A DNA stretch of 64,000 bases from Limnoperna fortunei (taxonomy: Eukaryota; Mollusca; Bivalvia; Mytilida; Modiolidae): the NCBI GenBank assembly GCA_944474755.1, contig OX104115.1, positions 72,888,993-72,952,992 of the forward strand, given 5' to 3'. Numbering within the stretch: the first letter of the stretch is position 1; each line of letters begins with the position of its first letter. Below are positions 57,276-64,000 of this stretch, one piece after another. Made by a program: the position numbers and the translations under genes. The notes under the pieces are model-generated. The model had not been told where the DNA came from, ran no database searches, and saw nothing but the letters and a program-made list of their open reading frames with translations.

Positions 57276-58829
57276 TCTGTGATATGGCCAGATCGTGTTG
57301 ATTTAACACAGGTTGATAGGGATTGTGCTGATCTGTATAACACGTTGGAAAAAGCTGAGCGTGATTGCGCTGATGCATTGCTAGCTTTATACAGGCAACC
57401 TGGTGGAACAACTAACAATGTCATTAAACAGGAAATTCTAACAGACACTGACAATTCGTATAAAACACACTTCCAAGACTATCACCATGATAAAGTTAAA
57501 CAACCATACACATCCACACCACTTGTTGGTAGACCGAACCAACAGTATGGCACACTTGATGATCAACCAAGTCGTCAACAGCAGTTATTTATTGAACAAC
57601 CGTACCAGCAACTTGAACCATGGCAACAACAACAAATACTTGTTGACCGACCAAGTCAACCTCAACAGGTTCAACAGGAACAACTACTAGTTGACCGACC
57701 AAGTCAAATCCAACAAACGTTCCAACACGTACTTGGTGACCGACCAAGTCGTGAACTTGAACTTCAACAACACACCATGGTTGACCGAAAAAGTCAACAA
57801 CCACAACATAACATAATTGTTGATAGACCACATCAACAACAGTCAACTACCGACCGACCGAGTCAACTACAGCAACCATATACGTTTGTTGAACGACCAT
57901 TTCAACAACCACTTCAACATGTAACTAGTGACCAACTAGGACGTCAACAACTACCTCAACATACACTTGATGACCTATCAAGTCGACCACTTGAATTCAA
58001 ACAGCACACTTCATCTGTTAACCAACAACACCATCAACAACATTTAATGGTTGACCGACAACATCAACAACTACTTCAACATACACTTGTTGACCAATCA
58101 AGCCAACAACAACTTGGATTACACATTGACACATTGCCCCAGGGTAAACCCTGTAACCACCACCTCCGAAGGGAATTACACAATAGTGGCGCCGCAGTTG
58201 ACCGACTACGACAACAACCTTATTTTGACAGACCAGGTCTTCAACAAACTATATACAAAGGTCCACATCTTCAACAATTTCAACATCCACAACCACATAT
58301 GTTGCATGACAGACCAAGTCAACACACGCAACAACAGCAGTCACTTGTTGACCGAATAAGTCAACAAAATATACACCAACTGCACTCAACAGGTGAACAA
58401 CACTACACATCAATGGAACAATATGTGCACCGTGAACATCTTTATCATGAGAGACAGCAACTGCAGGGACAGTACAAGGAATTAGAATATGAATATATGC
58501 AACTACAACAAAAAGTTGCAGAGTTACAACTGGAACACCAACAACTTAACAAACCGATTGAGGCGACTAATCAGGGTAACACAGTGCCCAGATTACATCT
58601 TGACACACAAGACGACTCGGACACAGAGTATTATACACCACCAATGTCAAGAACTCACCAACTGCCATTTAATTCAGCACAATGCAGGAATGAACCGAAT
58701 ATCCAATCATCGGCATTGAGTCAGTCAACCAGACTTACAGATGCTGGCAGTCTAGCACCATTGGTGTATGAAACATATACACCACCTAATGCAGATAACA
58801 GGCAAGAAAGGCCTACTAGACAGGATTAG
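57276..58829 (+). pseudogene. Glutamine-rich Gag extension with VDRPSQ-type repeats and coiled coil
   Basis: 517 codons in the same frame as both neighbours. After a short region with QVDRDCADLYNTLEKAERDC, about 20 degenerate units of 14-25 residues carry a VDRPSQ/VDR.SQ/DRPSR signature separated by glutamine/histidine stretches (57590-58370). A 68-bp copy of the LTR-end/primer-site junction interrupts the array in frame at 58124-58191. Residues from about 58430 to 58550 form a heptad-like coiled coil (QLQGQYKELEYEYMQLQQKV). The frame ends at TAG 58827-58829, directly before the capsid segment in the same frame. Low-complexity, self-associating behaviour is plausible but inferred. It could also be seen as a separate ORF; I favour an N-terminal Gag extension. 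Confidence 0.6.
58124..58191 (+). repeat. In-frame copy of the LTR-end/primer-site junction
   Basis: cattgacacattgccccagg... through ggaattacacaatagTGGCG repeats 56481-56549 with four or fewer differences including a one-base length change. It ends five bases into the primer-binding site. It is translated as HIDTLPQGKPC...RRELHNSG within the Gag extension, without breaking the frame. Confidence 0.92.
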
Positions 58830-59969
58830 CTGCCACGTAGAAGGTTGCAAGCTAGAAGGCAGTCCAGTTCATCGTCCGAACGATCGGAAATACAGATTCC
58901 AGTAGCCCGTAACTATAATCAGGGGAGGAACCGCCAAATTCAACCTCAGCAAAGGTCATTTCAGACACCCAGAGATTTGAAGTTCACAGGCAAGAACAAA
59001 TCTGCTTGGAGATCTTTCTTCAGGAAGTTTAGTGAATTTGTTACAACTAACGGACTGACAGAGCAGCAAAAACGAAGTCAACTCTGTTGGTGTTTGCAAG
59101 ACGAGGCTAGCGATTATTACACCTTGTTGCTGGACCAAGATCCGAACATCTCGTATAGCCGTGTCATACGGAAGATCGAAAAACGATTTGGTTACCAGGA
59201 CTTACCCAAAACCTTGAGGGCAGAATTTAACAATAGTGCCCAGCGAAAAGGGGAAAGTATAGATGAATGGGCAGACCGCCTACAGTTGTTAGCTATCAGA
59301 GCGTTCGAAGGCGTCCCAGAAGATTTTGTCAACCAAACAGTAATAGACCGTTTCTGTCAAGGATGTTCAGATAAACAGGCGGCGAAACATGCCTATCACT
59401 CAAGACCAGAAACACTGGATGAAACTCTGGATATAATTAAATACTTTCAGGAAACCAGTAAAGCTATAGACTCTACACCAAGTGAGACACCAGTCAATTT
59501 CAATGACTTGACTATTACGGAACAAGTGAAATCTGTAGTTTCTAGTTTAGCCAAGATAACTGATACCTTTGTTCGAAACATAGGTGCAATGTCAAATAAT
59601 ATGACGGCTATTACTGAAGAGCTGAAGCAGCTTAAGCATCAAAAAGCTAATACCAATATTCGCCCACCTATACAGAGAAGTCCATCTCCGAAATGGACAC
59701 CAAAAGCGAATAAGAAATACGAAAATGTACAACAGCAACAGGACTCGTACAAGCCTAATAGAGGAGACAAACAAGATCAGCAGGCAGTCTGTTACAATTG
59801 TAATCAGCCAGGGCACTACCGTCGAAATTGCCCAGAACTAAAGGGTTCACCATTACCACAGAGAAAGAGGGTTAACTTTAGTAATGAGAAACAAGGTACC
59901 CTACCAGACAGGGCAATGGACAAGATTACTACAAAAATCCAGAGTCCAGCGATGGAACCCTGGGAATAG
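58830..59969 (+). pseudogene. gag: Gag capsid and nucleocapsid
   Basis: The frame is the continuation of the upstream extension. A Retrotrans_gag-type capsid spans about 58970-59460 (FTGKNKSAWRSFFRKFSEFV, SQLCWCLQDEASDYYTLLLD, IEKRFGYQDL, GESIDEWADRLQLLA). It is followed by a linker rich in Gln/Lys and a CCHC zinc knuckle CYNCNQPGHYRRNC at 59790-59831. The C-terminus overlaps the -1 frame of Pol between about 59881 and 59969. No canonical slippery heptamer was seen by eye in the overlap. The capsid segment has no internal stop. The role is particle assembly and RNA packaging. Confidence 0.9.
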
Positions 59970-62900
59970 GTAAACTGGGAACATCAACGATGCTAAGGGT
60001 CCCAGTAACAGTACATGGGTATCCGGTGATAGCAGTTCTGGACACAGCTGCATAAGTAACAGTTATATCCGATGAGATATACAACAGTTTTAAGAATAAA
60101 CCTAAACTCATTAGTGATGTCATCATGCATAATGCAGGGAGAGGATTTGAAATGCGTGCTAAACGAACCATCCCTGTGGAACTAGGAATTGGACCACGTA
60201 GCTGGCGTGAAACGCTACATGTAGCACCAATTGACGACGATATGTTGTTAGGTCTCGATTTCTTAAAGAAACACAATGCTATAGTGGACATCAGAAAAGA
60301 TATATTATTTATGCATGGGGATACCATACCATTGCATTATGGGAAAAAAGAATCCATGGAAATGTCGCAACCCAGGATATGTAGGATGACAGTGGACAGA
60401 CGTACTGTCATACCCCCACACTCAGCAGTGCGACTAAATTGTACATCAGATCAGATCAATAAAGAATATGTGGTTGAAACAATAGAACAGGAGCATCTGT
60501 TAGGAGCTAGAACAGTGTGCAATCCAGGAAGTCAACCTGAACTGTGTCTCATTAACGTCACTGAGGACAATATCATCCTTAAGAAAGGACAGCATATAGC
60601 AAATGCTGAGGAAATTTCAGTTATTACTGGACCCCCCGTGGTGGGCCAGGTGAACACTATACAATACAAGGACAAACCTAATGTCAGGTTACCGGAATAT
60701 TTGCAACCGTTATTTGAGAAATCAACTGAAGAGTTGACAGAAGGACAGAAAGTTAAATTGAAACAACTCCTATATGACTATAGAGATGTATTTGCGAAAG
60801 ATGTCTATGATCTCGGGAACTTTACAAAGATTGAGCACGAAATTGACACAGGCACAGCAAGACCTGTTAAGCAGAGAATGCGTCGTACTCCATCATGCTT
60901 TGTGGACGAGGAGGAGCAGCATCTCAAGAAAATGCTAGATGCTGGAGTTATACAACTCTCTACATCGGAATGGGCATCCGCCCCAGTATTAATCCGGAAA
61001 CGGGATGGCGGTGTGAGATGGTGTCTAGATTATAGGGCCTTGAATGCAGTCACATTAAGGGATGTGTTCCCATTGCTGCTTATTGAGTAATGTTTGGATA
61101 CACTTGCGGGAAACAAGTGGTACTCAAAACTTGATGCCAATAGCGAATACTGGCAAATCAGCATCAAACCAGAAGACCGCAAGACAGCGTTCGTCACAAA
61201 GTATGGACTATTTGAATGTGTGAAAATGAGTTTCGGACTCTGTAACGCCCAAAGTACATATGCCCGAGTCATGAACTTAATTTTAAGGGGCTCACATGGA
61301 AAACAGTGTTAGCTTTCCTAGATGATATCCTAGTCTAAGGATCAGACTTTGATGACCACTTAGAAAACTTGAAACAAGTATTCAAACGTTTCAGGAAATA
61401 TGAACTTAAACTGAAACCCAGGAAATATGAACTTAAACTGAAACCCAGGAAATGTCAATTATTCAAGACTTCAGTGGAATTTTTAGGACGAAAAATCACC
61501 AGCAATGGTATTCAGATAGGCCAACAGCACATTGAACCAGTAATGAGTTGGCCTGTACCAACTTGCACCAAGGAAGTGGAACAATTCCTTGGGTTTGCGA
61601 ATTATCATCGCAGTTTCATAAAGGATTATTCGAAAATTGCAGGACCATTGCATAACATCACCGAAAAACAACAGTTTAAATGGACTGAGAGTCAACAGAA
61701 CTCATTTGATCAAATTAAGATGAAATTGACTTCAGCGCCAGTTTTGGCATTACCAACGAAACATGACAATTTCATCCTGGATACGGATGCGTCCGACAAG
61801 GCTATCGGAGCGGAACTTATCCAAGTGCAGAATGGCAGGGAAAGGGTCATAGCTTATGGAAGCTTTGCACTGACCCCAGAGCAACGTCGTTATTGTACGA
61901 CCAGAAAAGAATTACTAGCGGTAATCAGGTTCGCCAGGCAGTTTAGACATTATTTGCTTGGCAGGAATTTCACGGTCAGAACGGACCATAGCAGTTTAAC
62001 CTGGTTATTAGGTTTCAAAGAACCGCAAGGTCAACTGGCAAGGTGGATGGAAGAACTCAGTCAGTATGACATGAATATCAAGCACCGTCCAGGTAGACTC
62101 CACGGAAATGCGGATGGACTTTCACGGATAGGAGAGAGTGAGGTACCATGCCCAGGTTTCCAGGCTGAACTGGAGTTATCGGATTTACCGTGCGGAGGTT
62201 GTACAAAGTGTGAGAAAGCACACCGTACTTGGAACAAATTTATGTATGAAGTGGATGAGGCAGTGTCCCTGACTAGAAACAGGAAGTGCAGGGATAAGCC
62301 TATTCAGGACATTGCTGTTGCAATGATAACATTATTCAGTGTTGATGAACAATCAAGCACACTGTTGAAAAGTGACACTACACAGGAACGTACTGTGGAT
62401 AATATCTTGTTTACTACAAGCATGGACATATGCTCTGGTACCCGACCAGTGATATTGACAGAGTGTGACAATTATTGTACAGTGACAGCCGTGTTACAGG
62501 AAGGAGGATTGTTAATAAGTGGATTCAGAAATGAGGAAATAAAACAGGCTCAGTCTGAGGACCGGGATTTGACAATTATTTTAAACTGGTTACGCGATAG
62601 CAAAGAACCAGCAGGAAATATCTTATTCATCGCATCACCAGCAGCTCAAAACTACTATATAAACAGATCAACGTTCTACTTGGATGACCAGGGGATATTG
62701 AGAAACATTCACAAGAAGGAGGCAGCAGGAACTAGGTTAGTTGTCCCTGCTAGCCTGAGGGAGGAAGTACTAACTCTTTGTCACGAGTTACCGTCAGCTG
62801 GTCATCAAGGAACGGAGCGTACAATGGTCAGAATCAAAGACAAATACCATTGGTACAATATGTCAATTGAAATAAGGAACTTCGTTGTAACATGCGACAT

Positions 62901-63507
62901 ATGCAGTAAGAATAAGAAACCAAATAGACATGCTAAGTGTAAAATGACACCGTATCATGCGGGTGCACCGATGGAACGTGTACACTTAGATTTCATGGGA
63001 CCGTTGCCAAAGACTAAGAATGGGAACGAATACATTCTTATGATGGTAGACCAGTTCACAAAATGGACAGAGTGCATTCCGTTACCGTCCCAGACAGCGG
63101 AAGTAACGGCAAGAGCAGCCATTAATGAATTTTTCACTCGATTTGGGTATCCATTCCAGATCTTCACAGATCAAGGAAGAAACTTTGAAAGTTCACTATT
63201 CAAATCAGTGTGTGAACTCCTTAGAATACACAAGGCTAGGACAATGCCTTACAGACCATCGGCGAATGGTCAGGTTGAAAGGAAAAACAGAGTCCTCATG
63301 GACGCCGTTCGATGTTTTGTGGATGGCTCCCAGGACAATTGGGATGAGCACATTGCTCAGCTAGCAGGAGCTTTACGTTCATCCGTGAACAGGAACACAG
63401 GATTTACCCCTAACAGGCTCATGTTAGGCAGGGAAACAAATCAACCAGCAGACTTATGTTCTCACATGGACCGGAGAAATTGTACACAGGAAGTGATCAA
63501 TACATAG
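59881..63507 (+). pseudogene. pol: Pol: protease, RT, RNase H, integrase (broken)
   Basis: Protease: DTAA active-site region at 60041-60052 immediately followed by TAA (60053), then MLLGLDFLKKHNA. RT: from about 60680, with HEIDTGTARPVKQRMRR, WCLDYRALNAVTLRD, stop at 61088, DANSEYWQI, a one-base loss near 61290, catalytic FLDD at 61315-61326, stop at 61336. The thumb has a 9-residue tandem duplication (RKYELKLKP twice, 61393-61446). RNase H: LDTDASDKAIGAEL to HGNADGLSRI. Integrase: HELPSAGHQGT...CDICSK zinc region near 62780-62920, core with LDFMGPLP, FTDQGRNFES and SANGQVERKN supplying D, D and E. Stop at 63505. The usual integrase C-terminal GPY/F region is missing. The enzyme chain copies and integrates the element; this copy cannot make it intact. 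Confidence 0.92.
61393..61446 (+). repeat. 27-bp in-frame tandem duplication in RT
   Basis: aggaaatatgaacttaaact plus gaaaccc occurs twice back to back and is followed by a third, partial aggaaatgtc. It adds nine residues in the region just before the conserved KC.LF segment. Confidence 0.97.
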
Positions 63508-63954
63508 CAAGTTTCGAAGTTGCAGAAAGTTGTGTTCAACACAAATCATGATAGACTTAAAGCATGCAGGGACAGGAAAATCCCAGCATGGCTGGAGAAA
63601 GCACAAAAGCGACTCCTCCAAGGAGAAAACATTATAACAGAGGAGAATTCTCACACCAAGAAGGACAAAAAGTATTGCATTTGTAGAGGTCCGGACACTG
63701 GAGAAACAATGGTACAGTGTGACACTTGTAAGGAGTGGTACCATTTAACATGTGTGAAGTTGTCGGCATTGGAGGCCGCGGAATTGGACACATATAAGTG
63801 TCCCAACTGTCAAGTAGTCGGGAGGAGGACCTCCCCTCGAGGAAAGAGGGGGAGACAGGAGAACAAGTTCCACAGTGTAAGGGACTCGGTGGTTGGGGAG
63901 TGGCACCACCACCGAAGGGTTAGTCAGTTATCACGGACAGTTTTTAATTGTTGA
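63508..63954 (+). pseudogene. Pol C-terminal PHD finger
   Basis: In the same frame as the integrase, after its stop at 63505. It starts with a piece typical of the integrase tail (VVFNTNHDRLKACRDR and IPAWL), then a complete C4HC3 PHD finger: CIC (63678), CDTC, EWYHLTC, CPNC (ending about 63822), followed by a basic tail. PHD fingers bind histone H3 tails, so it may steer integration, as chromodomains do in other Ty3/gypsy lineages; that role is inference. The stretch that should link it to the integrase core is shorter than in the family, which suggests a deletion near 63510. Confidence 0.85.
63841..63855 (+). other. Candidate polypurine tract
   Basis: GGAAAGAGGGGGAGA is the longest purine run near the element's 3' end and would prime plus-strand synthesis next to a 3' LTR. 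No LTR start matching the 5' side was recognised in the remaining 145 bp. Confidence 0.4.
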
Positions 63955-64000
63955 AGGTCTCTAATGGTTTCCTTCTATGTTGCTGGATGTATCGAAGCCG

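Larger units (their letters stand above)
56409..64000 (+). mobile_element. Ty3/gypsy LTR retrotransposon (inactive, 3' end outside window)
   Basis: Primer-binding site at 56545, leader of about 530 bp, a long Gag frame (57075-59969), Pol in the -1 frame (protease, RT, RNase H, integrase) and a C-terminal PHD finger. GC content and glutamine/arginine-rich codons contrast sharply with the AT-rich surroundings. The domain order RT, RNase H, integrase is that of Ty3/gypsy. The accessory domains (helix-hairpin-helix start, PHD end) resemble lineages I know from molluscs and cnidarians. Lesions: in-frame stops at 57273, 58827, 60053, 61088, 61336 and 63505, a one-base shift near 61290, a 27-bp in-frame duplication at 61393 and a probable deletion near 63510. 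No 3' LTR was found before 64000, so the boundaries are provisional. Confidence 0.9.

Noticed and set aside
57589..57846. Valine-rich minus-strand frame
   Set aside because: Antisense of the glutamine-rich Gag extension; CAA/CAG runs read as Val/Leu codons on the other strand.
59881..59969. Slippery heptamer for Gag-Pol frameshifting
   Set aside because: The A-rich stretch ACAAAAATC was checked in the Gag frame and does not fit X-XXY-YYZ; only the overlap and the -1 relation are supported.
63878..64000. Start of a 3' LTR at TGTAAGGGACTC
   Set aside because: No matching sequence was found on the 5' side, so an LTR cannot be claimed within the window.

Overview
This window reads as nuclear DNA of a bivalve mollusc, possibly a mytilid. 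It is AT-rich (roughly two thirds A+T by eye) and eukaryotic, with short exons bounded by GT/AG splice sites. It carries the bivalve-type tRNA-headed SINE (tRNA-like head, conserved core reading gaggaagccagagtacccgg, tail next to caaacaaa), Penelope-like elements with hammerhead ribozymes, and a Ty3/gypsy element with a zinc-knuckle Gag and a C-terminal PHD finger. There are no bacterial-style genes, operons or CRISPR arrays. The species assignment is inference.

Layout. 1-13.6 kb: mostly AT-rich intergenic DNA with a (ATAC)n tract, two decayed members of a three-copy repeated block that carries a signal-peptide exon and an Ig-like exon, a decayed LINE (6.9-7.9 kb) and a 288-bp tandem duplication (9.0-9.6 kb). 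13.6-20.1 kb: broken exons of an SLC5-type sodium/solute symporter (start exon, three internal exons, then the last exons), lacking its middle. 22.3-28.8 kb: the best copy of the Ig-like gene (signal peptide, Ig1, Ig2, membrane exon), phase-consistent across four exons but with one in-frame stop in Ig2. 29.4-31.9 kb: four open, phase-matched exons that supply the middle of an SLC5 transporter, the part missing at 16 kb. The two SLC5 pieces look like remnants of two tandem paralogues, or one rearranged gene. 32.2-35.2 kb: a Penelope-like element on the minus strand (RT remnant plus GIY-YIG endonuclease) beside an inverted array of its terminal repeats containing hammerhead ribozyme motifs. 35.3-39.3 kb: repeats and empty AT-rich DNA.

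39.4-53.1 kb: a decayed DUF6589-like coding sequence (minus strand) interrupted by a SINE with an 11-bp target duplication. Part of it, with a second Penelope-type RT fragment, lies in a head-to-tail duplication of about 7 kb (41360-48322 and 48323-53145); the second copy lacks 1.86 kb. This may be biological or an uncollapsed-haplotype assembly artefact. 53.4-55.3 kb: two copies of a repeat beginning with a perfect hairpin and rich in AGGTCA half-sites.

56.4-64.0 kb: a plus-strand Ty3/gypsy retrotransposon, 3' end not in the window. It has a tRNA-Ser-type primer-binding site, a Gag reading frame of about 965 codons (helix-hairpin-helix start, glutamine-rich VDRPSQ-type repeats, coiled coil, capsid, CCHC knuckle), a -1-frame Pol (protease, RT, RNase H, integrase) and a terminal PHD finger. 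Several stops, a one-base frameshift and small duplications show this copy is inactive. A 68-bp copy of its own LTR-end/primer-site junction sits in frame inside the Gag extension.
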